Below, piece by piece: positions 50,809 through 59,118 of a stretch of DNA of 64,000 bases (position 1 is the first letter of the stretch; each line of letters opens with the position of its first letter). Source of the DNA: an uncultured Streptomyces sp. GTDB lineage: Bacteria; Actinomycetota; Actinomycetes; Streptomycetales; Streptomycetaceae. A program made the translations under genes and the position numbers. The notes under the pieces are model-generated. The model saw only the letters and a list, made by a program, of their open reading frames with translations. It searched no databases and was not told the origin of the DNA. The DNA is taken from the NCBI RefSeq assembly GCF_947488945.1, contig NZ_CANLBS010000026.1, forward strand, positions 17,515 to 81,514. Direction: 5' to 3'.

Positions 50809-52239
50809 TCAAGATCGTTTTTCTAGGATCTTGGGCGATGGGAGGCCTGGTGCCGTTGCGCCTGCCGTCGCCGGCTCCCGGGTGAGGGAGGAGGAACTGT
50901 CCGCGTAGACCTCGATCTTCTCGCGGGTGCCCCAGCCGGTGCGGGCGCAGGTGGCCAGGCCGTACCAGCGGATGGTGCGCAGGACGGTGTGGCTCCACAG
51001 GGTGGCGAGGGGGGTGCAGGCGTAGACGAGGAGGCGGGTGCGCAGGGGTTCGTCTTCGGGGCGGATGGTGAGGTAGGGCAGGGTGTGGAGGTAGCCGAAG
51101 AGGATGGGGGCGATGAGCAGGGCCCAGAAGGGGGCGGTGGCGCTGAGGGGCTGGAGGATGATGATCCAGGTGAAGGTGGCGGTGGTGGCGAGGGTCATGA
51201 ACCAGTTGGAGACCTGGCCGAAGAAGGCGTAGCTGGTGGTGGGGAGGTAGCGGACGCGCCAGAAGGAGCGGATGGCGGAGCCGCGCATCCAGCGGGCTTG
51301 TTGGCGTAGGTGGTGGCTGAGGTTTTCGGGCATGGTGGCGCGGGCGAAGGCGGTGGGCTGCTGGACGGTTCTGCCGCGGAGTTTGGCCAGGAGGGTCAGC
51401 ATGGAGTCGTCGGAGAAGGCCACGGGGCGTCCCAGGAACGTCTCTTCCAGGTAGGCGCGGGTGTGGTCGCGGATCACGGCGGCCCGGTAGGCGGCGCAGG
51501 CACCGGTGTTGACGGTGACGGAGCCGAGGACGGACTGTGCGGAGCGTTCGTTGAGCTGCCAGCTGACGGCGTGGAGGTCGAAGAGGCGGGTCAGCCAGTT
51601 CGTGCGGGCGTTGGCGGACAGGACGACGGCGGCGACGGACTGCACGTCCGGGTTGCTGAACGGCTGCAGGATCTCGTGGAGGGCGAGCGGGTCGAGTTCG
51701 ACGTCGGAGTCGATCGTGACGAAGTACTGCGCCTCGGGTGCGGCGTCGGCCGCGGTGATCTGGGCGTGGCGTTTCCCGCGATTGGCCGTGCGCTGCCAGA
51801 CGACGCGGATCCCGGCCTCGGTGCCCGCTTTCGTGAACCAGTCGCGTTGGGCGGTGTAGTCGCTCCCGCTCCCGTCGTCGGTCACGCTCACCGTGTCCGG
51901 GAGCCGGGTCTGCTCCAGCAGCGACTGCAGCGAGCGGTGCAGCAGGGCGGGGTCCTCGTTGTAGAGGGGCACGAGAATCGCAAGGTGGGCGGTGTCCAGG
52001 ATGTGCTGTTGGTTCGGCGCGGCGCGGTGGGGGCGTTCGGTGTAGGCGAGGAGGGTCTGCCACAGGACCCATGCGCACGTCAGCGTGTACAGGATCACGA
52101 AGGGTGGTCGTCCGCCGTGGCCCAGGGCGGCGAAGGCGTCCACGCGGCGCAGCAGGAGGTAGCCGAGCAGGACGGTGGCGACGGTTGCGGCGGCCAGGGC
52201 GCGGCGGCGCAGCGCGGAGGCGGGGGTGATGCGGGTCAT
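50809..52239 (-). CDS. Hyaluronan-synthase-like family 2 glycosyltransferase
   Basis: 476 residues: two N-terminal membrane helices, a cytoplasmic GT2 domain and about four C-terminal helices. The processive-GT motifs are all there: V-T-D-D-G-S-G-S-D (UDP), T-I-D-S-D-V-E-L-D (DxD), A-F-S-D-D-S-M-L-T (catalytic Asp, as G-D-D-R in HasA) and R-Q-Q-A-R-W-M-R-G (QxxRW). This is the layout of class I hyaluronan, chitin and NodC-type synthases, which polymerise and extrude the chain through the membrane. With the UDP-sugar dehydrogenase at 52848 it could make a uronic-acid polymer. Confidence 0.85.
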   Translation of the reverse strand: MTRITPASALRRRALAAATVATVLLGYLLLRRVDAFAALGHGGRPPFVILYTLTCAWVLWQTLLAYTERPHRAAPNQQHILDTAHLAILVPLYNEDPALLHRSLQSLLEQTRLPDTVSVTDDGSGSDYTAQRDWFTKAGTEAGIRVVWQRTANRGKRHAQITAADAAPEAQYFVTIDSDVELDPLALHEILQPFSNPDVQSVAAVVLSANARTNWLTRLFDLHAVSWQLNERSAQSVLGSVTVNTGACAAYRAAVIRDHTRAYLEETFLGRPVAFSDDSMLTLLAKLRGRTVQQPTAFARATMPENLSHHLRQQARWMRGSAIRSFWRVRYLPTTSYAFFGQVSNWFMTLATTATFTWIIILQPLSATAPFWALLIAPILFGYLHTLPYLTIRPEDEPLRTRLLVYACTPLATLWSHTVLRTIRWYGLATCARTGWGTREKIEVYADSSSSLTREPATAGATAPGLPSPKILEKRS

Positions 52240-52295
52240 GGCGGGGCCCCTTCAGGAGGCGCGCGGTGCGAGCGGGGTGTGGGGTGAGGTGGTTC

Positions 52296-52463
52296 TCACT
52301 GGCCGGCTGGGCGGCCGCGGCGCCAGGTGCAGCGGAGCAGGATCACGCCGGTCAGGACGAGGGCTGCGGCGGTGGCGAGCAGCCACATCCCGTCGAACGT
52401 CATTCCGAACGCGGTCATCGTGCCGATCCCCAGACCGGTTCTCGCCAGTTGTCCTTCGGACAT
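52296..52463 (-). CDS. Small single-helix membrane protein of the polysaccharide locus
   Basis: 55 residues: a polar start M-S-E-G-Q-L-A-R-T, one membrane helix (M-W-L-L-A-T-A-A-A-L-V-L-T-G-V) and a basic tail with R-R-G-R. AAAGGGG lies upstream of the ATG at 52463. It sits between the dehydrogenase and the glycosyltransferase on the same strand, 56 bases from the latter. It is probably a partner or anchor of the synthase, by position only. Confidence 0.6.
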   Translation of the reverse strand: MSEGQLARTGLGIGTMTAFGMTFDGMWLLATAAALVLTGVILLRCTWRRGRPAGQ

Positions 52464-52847
52464 GCGCGGGTACCCCTTTTTTTCGCGTGGGAAGCCCGCA
52501 CCGGACACGGGCGGGAACGGTGCTTCCACGGTGGAGGGGACAGCAGGTCGGCGTCCCCGGTGCCAGGGGTCTCTTCTCCGGTCCGGCGTCCGCGTGCCGT
52601 CTGCGTGAGCCGGTTCCTCCGCCCGGGACGAAACGACGGTCCAGGTGGACTACCAGCCACTCCGACTCGTCTTCCGCGGTGCTGCGGGAGGGCCGCTGGC
52701 CCCCGGGCCTGGCATACCTGCGGACCGCGGGGTGATCGGGCCCGAGGTCGCGAGCGGGCTCAGGGGGTGGCTTTGTAGAAGTGGGCGTCGAAGGGTGCCA
52801 TTCAGGCCGGTCCCGGGCCGAGGCGGGCGGGGTCTGGTGGGGTTGGT
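52464..52847. other. Gene-free stretch within the polysaccharide locus
   Basis: No frame with family character. A short A/T run (52486-52492) precedes the small gene's ribosome site; a promoter here would drive the small protein and the synthase separately from the dehydrogenase. Confidence 0.45.
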
Positions 52848-54110
52848 TCAGAGGTACTCGACGGTGGGACCTGATGGTGCAACGCCCCGGGTGTCCAGGA
52901 GGTAGGTGGCTTCGCGGGCGACTTTCTCCAGGCCGAATTCGGGGTGGGGCGTAAGGACGACGACGGCGTCGTAGTCGCCTGCGGGGTTCATCTCGTACAG
53001 GACCCCCGGCTGGGTCGAGGCGGCGTGCGGGTCGATGATGTCCACCGTGGCGCCCCTGGCCCGCAGCATGTCGATGACGGCGCGGGCAGGACTCTGCCGC
53101 ACGTCCGTCGGTCCAGGCTTGTAGGACAGGCCGAGTGCGGCGATCAGACAGCCCTTCAGTGGTTTCCCCCGGGCATTCAGGCCGTCCTGGAGCCGTCGCA
53201 CCACGTAGCCGGGCTGCTGCTCGTTGATGTCCTGGGCAAGTTCGATGAAGCGGAACGACTCGCCGAGAGTCGCTCTGACGTGGTGGCTCAGGTAGACGGG
53301 ATCCACCGGCAGACAGTGGCCCCCTACCCCCGGACCCGGGGTGAACTTCATGAAGCCGAACGGCTTCGTCTCGGCCAGCCGCAGGGCGTCCCACAAATCG
53401 AGGCCGAGCGTGTGCGCCACGCGAGACATCTCGTTGACCAGCGCGATGTTGACATGCCGAAAGGTGTTCTCCAGGATCTTCCCCAGCTCCGCGCTCTCCA
53501 TCGAACCAGCCTCGTGCAGTGTCTCCGTAATGGTCTGGTAAAAAGCCCCTACCCGGGACAGGCAGGCCGGTGTCAGGCCGGAGATCACCTTGGGAGTGTT
53601 GGCGAACGTCCACCGCTGATTCCCCGGGTCGATCCGTTCGGGACTGAAACCGACATGGAAGTCCTCTCCGGCGGTCAGGCCCGACTCGTTCTCCAAAAGG
53701 GGGGTCAGGACACCCCGCGTTGTGCCCGGATGAGTGGTGGACTCCAGGACCACTGTCTGGTGCCGTCCGCCGCACAGGCCGCGGCCGAGCAGAACACCGG
53801 CAGCGCGGACACAGCCGAGGTCCGGCATCCCGTCCCTGAGAGGCGTCGGCACGGCAATGACCGCGACATCCCACTCCGGGGCAACCGCGGCAGGATCGGC
53901 CACCGGTACGTAGCGGCCGGTGGTAAGCGCGGCCATCAGCCGCCCGGACGAGACGTCCTCCACGTAGGAGTCCGCCTCCCACAGCCGGGAGCAGCGCTCA
54001 CCGTCGGGTTCGTAGGCAGTTACCGAATGCCCGGCATCCACCGCTGCCATGGCCAAGGGCAGCCCCACATATCCCTGGCCTGCGACCAAGACCCGCAGTG
54101 GTCGTCCCAT
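52848..54110 (-). CDS. UDP-glucose / UDP-hexosamine 6-dehydrogenase family protein
   Basis: 420 residues. N-terminal Rossmann motif G-Q-G-Y-V-G-L-P-L-A; the sugar-binding loop has E-S-T-T-H-P-G-T-T and F-S-P-E-R-I-D-P-G; the catalytic Cys is in G-V-G-G-H-C-L-P-V-D-P, with helper Lys in L-G-K-I-L-E-N-T. The P-E-R-I-D-P-G and G-H-C-L-P-V-D forms are shared by UDP-N-acetyl-mannosamine dehydrogenases (WecC group) and by UDP-glucose dehydrogenases, so the exact sugar is open. It makes a UDP-uronic acid, a fitting substrate for the synthase downstream. Confidence 0.88.
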   Translation of the reverse strand: MGRPLRVLVAGQGYVGLPLAMAAVDAGHSVTAYEPDGERCSRLWEADSYVEDVSSGRLMAALTTGRYVPVADPAAVAPEWDVAVIAVPTPLRDGMPDLGCVRAAGVLLGRGLCGGRHQTVVLESTTHPGTTRGVLTPLLENESGLTAGEDFHVGFSPERIDPGNQRWTFANTPKVISGLTPACLSRVGAFYQTITETLHEAGSMESAELGKILENTFRHVNIALVNEMSRVAHTLGLDLWDALRLAETKPFGFMKFTPGPGVGGHCLPVDPVYLSHHVRATLGESFRFIELAQDINEQQPGYVVRRLQDGLNARGKPLKGCLIAALGLSYKPGPTDVRQSPARAVIDMLRARGATVDIIDPHAASTQPGVLYEMNPAGDYDAVVVLTPHPEFGLEKVAREATYLLDTRGVAPSGPTVEYL

Positions 54111-54849
54111 GGGTGGCTCCAGATCGAGAAGGGGGCAGGGAAGGCCGCCAGTCCGGGAAGGTCAACCCGCACCCCGACCGACGTAAGTCAAACTATGCGC
54201 AGGGGTGCAAATAGGGCGTTCAACGCCACGCCTTCCCGCGTGCAAGCAGCACCCGGCCCCGCACAAGGCCGCCCAGGACAAGCGCCCAGCGCAGTCGCCA
54301 ACCGGGCGAACGTTGCTGCATGCGGCACTAGCTCCGCCGCATCGTCGCCGAAGATCTGCGGCAGACCAACTTCAAGGACCGCGGCTGCCGTGCCGACGAC
54401 CTCCTGCCGAGTTCACCGACACCGAGCGCACCGAATTCGCCCTGTAGGCCAGGACCGGGACGCGGCCGGCCGGTGCGGCGCTACGGTGGGAGCGCCGACC
54501 TTCCTCAAGGATCTGATGGGCGCACAGCCCGAGGAATTACCGCACCCCCCGCACCCCCCGCGCCGGCCGCCGCCGTCCAACTCCTGCAGGAGCCGACCGC
54601 CGCGCGGGGACGTGGGTGCCCGCGTTCGAGCAGGACCGCAGACCGTGCCCCGACCGAGGTGCTGAACTCCCGGCCGCGGTCCGGGGCCTTCGCGGGCATC
54701 AGGCACCCCGACGATGGCCGCCCCCCGCGCGGCCAAGGGATTGACCCGTACCAACCAGAACCCTCACGAGGCGGAATGCTGCGGATGAGCGGTTCCAGGC
54801 CCTGGCTGTCGTGCATATTGGCGCCGGAGGCTTGCACGAGGGCGCCCGC
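54111..54849. other. Stretch without an intact gene
   Basis: A short plus-strand trace at about 54328-54446 reads R-R-I-V-A-E-D-L-R-Q-T then, after a frame change, E-F-T-D-T-E-R-T-E-F-A-L before a TAG; it looks like the end of a small broken gene that I cannot name. The first 100 bases should hold the promoter of the dehydrogenase gene. The rest shows nothing recognisable. Confidence 0.4.
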
Positions 54850-55201
54850 ATGCGGGCCTACGGCGGACAGGTGGCCGGACAGGCCCTGACCGCCGCGGGT
54901 CACACGGCCGGAGCGGCGCTGATGCCCACTCCCTGCACGGGGACTCCCTCCGCGCCGGTGACACCCGCGATCCGATCGTCTACCAGGTGGAGCGGCTTCG
55001 GGACGGCCGCAGCTGCGTGTCCCGGCGCGTGACGGCGATCCAGCGGGCGAGGCGATCTTCAGTCTGTCCGCCTCATTTAGCTTCCCGAGGAGCCGAACGG
55101 TTTCGGCGACCGGCATCTCACGATGCCGCAGGCCACGCCTCTCGGGGAGCACCCCGACGCGTTCACCTCCGTCCAGAGGGAATCGCGGAGCACCACGATG
55201 T
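54850..55201 (+). pseudogene. Acyl-CoA thioesterase II (TesB-like), decayed
   Basis: Three frames give consecutive TesB pieces: R-A-Y-G-G-Q-V-A-G-Q-A-L-T-A-A-G (hot-dog core), then S-L-R-A-G-D-T-R-D-P-I-V-Y-Q-V-E-R and L-R-D-G-R-S-C-V-S-R-R, then A-I-F-S-L-S-A-S-F and L-T-M-P-Q-A-T-P-L-G up to a TAA at 55199. At least two indels and a missing N-terminus. Intact enzymes hydrolyse acyl-CoA esters. Confidence 0.65.
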
Positions 55202-55389
55202 AAGCGGCTTTCTCGGGGGCCCCGAGCAGTCGCTGCGGGTGAGGGCGGCGCACGCCGGCCCGAAGAGCGCCGGACGCTACGGCTCACTGAAGTTCTCTGT
55301 TGGATACGCCGTGAGCGCCCGTGTGAGGCAGGAGGCCTGCTTCCTGCCTTCCCGCCGAAGAGGCGGATCACGGCTGGATAAGGGGGGCG

Positions 55390-56667
55390 TCATCCGAAGC
55401 GTGCGGTTTCCGCCTGTTCGGCGCGTCGGGCTGCGGGTGGGAGAGCGAGTGCCGCGGCGCAGAAGACCGCGCCCAGCGCGATCCAGCCGATGGCTCCGTG
55501 AGGGAGGACGAGGGTGGTGATCAGGATCGGGCCGAGGGCCTGGGTGAGAGAGATCCCGGTCTGGAAGACGCCTTGGTAGTCGCCTTGGGCGTGGTCGGGC
55601 GCCAGGGCGTAGCCGAGGGTCCAGCTGCCGGCTTGCGAGGTGACTTCGCCGAGGGTGAGGAGTACGACGGCGGTCAGGAGGATCACGGTGGCGGCTGTGG
55701 GAGAGCGGTGCGGGGCTGCGGCTGCCGTGACACAGGCGAGGGCGGTGAGGATGCCTCCGAGTCGGAAGGAGCGTATGGCCGCGGGGAGGGTGGTGGCTCG
55801 GTGTGCGGCGCGGATCTGGAGCACGACGACGAGGAGGGTGTTGAGGATCAGCAGGGCGCCGACCAGGGTTCGTGGAGCACGTGTGTGGTTGACGAGCCAC
55901 AGGGGCAGGGCGACTTCCAGGACGACGTAGAGCGTGTTGACGATCGCGTTGAGCCCCGTGACGAGCAGGTAGGGGCCGTCGCGCAGCGCGCTGGCCGCCT
56001 TGGGGTGACCCGTGTGGACCCGTGCAGGGGTGGCCTGCGTGGCGGGGACCTTGCGCAGTGGGATGAGCGCGAGGACGAAGGTGGCGGCGTCGGCGAGGAT
56101 CGCGGCTTGGAACGCGCCGGGGCGGTCGAGGGCGACGACTGCGGCCCCCAGGGCGGCGCCCGCGCCGATACCTACGTTGTTGACGGCGCGCAGCAGTCCG
56201 AGGGCGGGAGCGCGTGTGGCCGCGGGAAGGCTGTGCGCGTACAGGGCGCTGCGTACGGCGGCGTTGGCTCTGCTGCCCGCGGTGACACCGCAGGCCAGCA
56301 GTAGGAAAGCGGTGTAGGTGTCGGCGACGGCGTAGCCGACCATCGCCGCTGCCTGGACCAGGTGCAGGGCGGCCAGGACGCGTTTGGCCCCGTGCCGGTC
56401 GGACGCGCGCCCTGCCGGGATGGCGGCGAGGACGCCGCAGAGGCCTGCGAGAGTGAGGGCGAAGCCCACTTGCGGGGCGGAGTACCCCAGACCGTGGGTG
56501 AACCAGAGGGTGCTGATGGTCAGGAACAGGCCGTTGCCGGTCGCATTGACCACGAGCAGGGCGGCCAGGGCGCGTACGACCGGATCGGGAGACAGGGAGA
56601 CGCGCCGTCCTCTTGTGGACGGTGTTGCGGGCACGATCGGCGGCCGGGAAGGTGGTGCGGGAGTCAT
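55390..56667 (-). CDS. MFS transporter (12-helix)
   Basis: 425 residues, 12 hydrophobic segments. The 2-3 loop G-R-A-S-D-R-H-G-A-K-R is motif A. The family is that of actinobacterial multidrug or metabolite exporters of unknown substrate. The N-terminus is proline-rich; ATG at 56667. It is divergent from the ArsR-type regulator at 56724 with only 56 bases between, so the two promoters overlap and the regulator very likely controls it. The intergenic TTAAGACTGGGGCTTAA (56707-56723) is an inverted repeat and a candidate operator. Confidence 0.88.
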   Translation of the reverse strand: MTPAPPSRPPIVPATPSTRGRRVSLSPDPVVRALAALLVVNATGNGLFLTISTLWFTHGLGYSAPQVGFALTLAGLCGVLAAIPAGRASDRHGAKRVLAALHLVQAAAMVGYAVADTYTAFLLLACGVTAGSRANAAVRSALYAHSLPAATRAPALGLLRAVNNVGIGAGAALGAAVVALDRPGAFQAAILADAATFVLALIPLRKVPATQATPARVHTGHPKAASALRDGPYLLVTGLNAIVNTLYVVLEVALPLWLVNHTRAPRTLVGALLILNTLLVVVLQIRAAHRATTLPAAIRSFRLGGILTALACVTAAAAPHRSPTAATVILLTAVVLLTLGEVTSQAGSWTLGYALAPDHAQGDYQGVFQTGISLTQALGPILITTLVLPHGAIGWIALGAVFCAAALALPPAARRAEQAETARFG

Positions 56668-56723
56668 GGCCGTGAGCCAACCCTGCGTGCGGCCGCAGCA
56701 GAATGGGTTAAGACTGGGGCTTA

Positions 56724-57749
56724 ATGATCCGGTTCCGTCTCAGCCTCTCCGACCTCGCGGCGACGTCCTTCGCGTACTCGCCGCTACAGGAGACCGTTCT
56801 GAGTCTGCGCCTGTGGGGCAACCACGCCGCCCGCTTTCCCCACCTGCAGAAACTACGCACCGCGATGCGTCCGGCGTTCGAGCAGCTCGACCAGGAGCTG
56901 CTGACCTCACTGGTGGCCCGGTGCCGCTACTGGGTGCCCGATCTCCTCACCCCCCGTCCTCACACCCCCGCTCCCGGCATCCGCTCGGAGCTCATGGCCC
57001 TGCGCGCGGTCGACCCAGCCCGCCTCGGACCGGAACTGGAACAGACCTTCCATCCCCTGGGTGAACCGGTCCCGCCCCGGCTGCTGGCCGGCCTCGCGGA
57101 CCCCGCCCGGTTGCTGGCCGACATCGCCGACGCACTGGAGGCGTACTGGCACGCGTGTCTGCTGCCCCGTTGGCCGCGCATTCGGTCCGTGCTGGAGACG
57201 GACCTCGCCCACCGGGCCCGCGCCTTGGCCGAACACGGCGCCGGACACCTGTTCAGCGGCATCAGCCCGCGCCTCAACTGGACCGACGGCGTGCTGAGCA
57301 TCCACCGCAACGGCCCCTGGGCCGCGTCCGCAACCGACATCCCGATCGACGGCCGCCGTCTCCTGCTCACGCCCAGCTGTTTCGTCGACGGCGTCTCGAC
57401 CATGCTCGGCCCCGGCGCGCCACCCCACATCATCTACACCGCCCGCGGCCTGGCCACCCTCGCCGAAAGCCCCCCGCCTTCCGCCTCCCCCTCCCTGGAC
57501 AGGCTTCTCGGCCCTCCCCGCGCCCGTCTTCTCGCCCTGCTCGCCGAGCCCGCCTCCACCACCGAGCTCGCCCACCGACTACACGTCACCCCCGCAGCCG
57601 TCAGCCAACACCTGTCCGTACTCGCTGCTGCCCGGCTCATCGACCGCACCCGCCACGGCCGCCATGTCCTCTACCGCCAAAGCCCTCTCGGCACCGCCCT
57701 CCACCAGGCCCAGCAAGACACCCCACCCGATCAGGAGCCGTCTCCATGA
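56724..57749 (+). CDS. ArsR-family regulator with DUF5937 N-terminal domain
   Basis: 341 residues. The first 240 form a DUF5937-like ligand domain (S-L-S-D-L-A-A-T-S-F-A-Y-S-P, D-G-V-L-S-I-H); the last 90 are a winged helix of the ArsR type (R-A-R-L-L-A-L-L-A-E-P, T-P-A-A-V-S-Q-H-L-S-V-L, R-H-G-R-H-V-L-Y). No metal-binding Cys pair, so it senses an organic ligand. Divergent from the MFS gene. Confidence 0.88.
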   Translation: MIRFRLSLSDLAATSFAYSPLQETVLSLRLWGNHAARFPHLQKLRTAMRPAFEQLDQELLTSLVARCRYWVPDLLTPRPHTPAPGIRSELMALRAVDPARLGPELEQTFHPLGEPVPPRLLAGLADPARLLADIADALEAYWHACLLPRWPRIRSVLETDLAHRARALAEHGAGHLFSGISPRLNWTDGVLSIHRNGPWAASATDIPIDGRRLLLTPSCFVDGVSTMLGPGAPPHIIYTARGLATLAESPPPSASPSLDRLLGPPRARLLALLAEPASTTELAHRLHVTPAAVSQHLSVLAAARLIDRTRHGRHVLYRQSPLGTALHQAQQDTPPDQEPSP

Positions 57750-58080
57750 GCTCGGCCGGGGCTGGCAGGCAGGCCGGGTCTTCTTCAGTGCCACGTTGGA
57801 CCGGACGTTCTCGTCCTTCGGCAGATGGTCCGGGGACACCCTCACCCTGGGCACGCGAAGCGTCGCGCGGTACCGAGCGGGCGGGACGCACCCACCGTGA
57901 CTCACGACGAACTGCCTGCGGGCCACGACCGTTTCAGCGCGGACTCCCCGACCGCGCCGGCCCACCACCACGCAGTCGGAATGCACCTCGACAAGGACGT
58001 CGTCACCGCCCTGGAGAAGCCGTTGCCGAAGAGGTGAAGGCCAAGCCCAGGGGGCTCCTTTGAAGAACATCGGGCGGGTC
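57750..58080. other. Stretch without an intact gene
   Basis: Fragments such as V-F-F-S-A-T-L-D-R-T-F and V-G-M-H-L-D-K-D-V-V-T in different plus frames look like decayed coding sequence, but I cannot assign them. No hairpin seen. Confidence 0.35.
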
Positions 58081-58269
58081 ACCGAAAACGATTACGCTCG
58101 GAAAGAGCAGCGGCGCATATGTTGCCGGCACGAAATCCGGTTGAAGGCTGTCCTCCTCGGGCGCTCCCGGGTTCGGCAGACCAGCCAGGTCCGTCTCGCT
58201 GCCGACCGCAAGTGACGCCTTCCGGCGCCTGGTCCTCGCCCGCCGCCGGGACCGGCCGGCCGCTCCTGC

Positions 58270-59010
58270 TCACATTCCGCCGGCGGTCCTCGTCGCCGTG
58301 CTGGTGGTGTAGGAGGCATCGTCCGAGAGCAGCCGGGCGAGGGCTCCGGTGATCTCCTCGGGCTGGTCGGCGGTGCTCGTGGGGGCGATCTCCGCGGGCC
58401 GGCGTGCCGCTGCGGGTCAGCGTGGAAACCGGTCGAGTTCCTGCCGGTGGTGACGCAGTTGACCCGGATGCCGCCGGCCGCCACCTTCTTGGGCAACCCG
58501 ACCGTCGGGGCGGCCCACGGCGGCCTTTGCCGCCCGCAGCGCAGTGGACGTAGGTGCCGGGGCTGCTGAGGGTCGCGGCGACGGAGCAGACGTTCACGAT
58601 CGCCCCGCCCGCCGTCGTGTCGCCGGTGGCCCGGCGGGCCCACAGCAGGCAGCCCACGACGTTGACTTCCAGGGCCTGCCGCATCCCTTCGGGATCTGCG
58701 GTCGTCAGCGGTCCGGCTGGCCGCTCAACCCGGGGCTGTTCACCAGGCCGGTGACCAGCCCCAGGTGCGCGGCGGCAGTCTCGGACAAACGGTCCGCGTC
58801 CGCCGCGTCGGAGGTGTGGACCGCGCCGGGGCAGCCGGCCGGCCCAGCGCGCGTACCCCTTCGGCCACGCCTTCGGCCGCTTCGGCGTCCGTCCGGTCGC
58901 CGATGGAGGCGTCATGTCCTTCGGCTGCCGGCCGCAGGCAGACCGCCGCGCCGATGCCCCTACATGTGCGCGCCGGGGCTCTGGTCTCCGCCGGAACTCC
59001 GCAGTCCCGG
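58270..59010 (-). pseudogene. SDR-family oxidoreductase, heavily decayed
   Basis: Order of remnants on the minus strand: R-G-I-G-A-A-V-C-L-R and A-E-G-H-D-A-S-I-G (cofactor loop), D-A-E-A-A-E-G-V-A-E, then D-P-E-G-M-R-Q-A-L-E-V-N-V-V-G, G-A-I-V-N-V-C-S-V-A-A-T-L, Y-V-H-C-A-A-G (the catalytic Y-x3-K is broken) and V-A-A-G-G-I-R-V-N-C-V in changing frames, with a last G-G-M-like end near 58270. At least four indels. A dead gene. Confidence 0.65.
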
Positions 59011-59118
59011 ATGGTGCAGCCGGGGGATCGGTGAGGCGCGTCCGGTGTGGCCGGTGTCTTGCAGGACAAAACTGCCCGAGAGTCGCATTTGTCATATTTT
59101 CCGCAGGAAGGCTGCTTC

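Noticed and set aside
57746..58063. A 105-residue protein starting in the stop of the ArsR-type gene
   Set aside because: The ATGA overlap is attractive, but the translation is Arg/Gly/Pro-rich without structure and other frames hold better coding traces, so it is probably decayed sequence.
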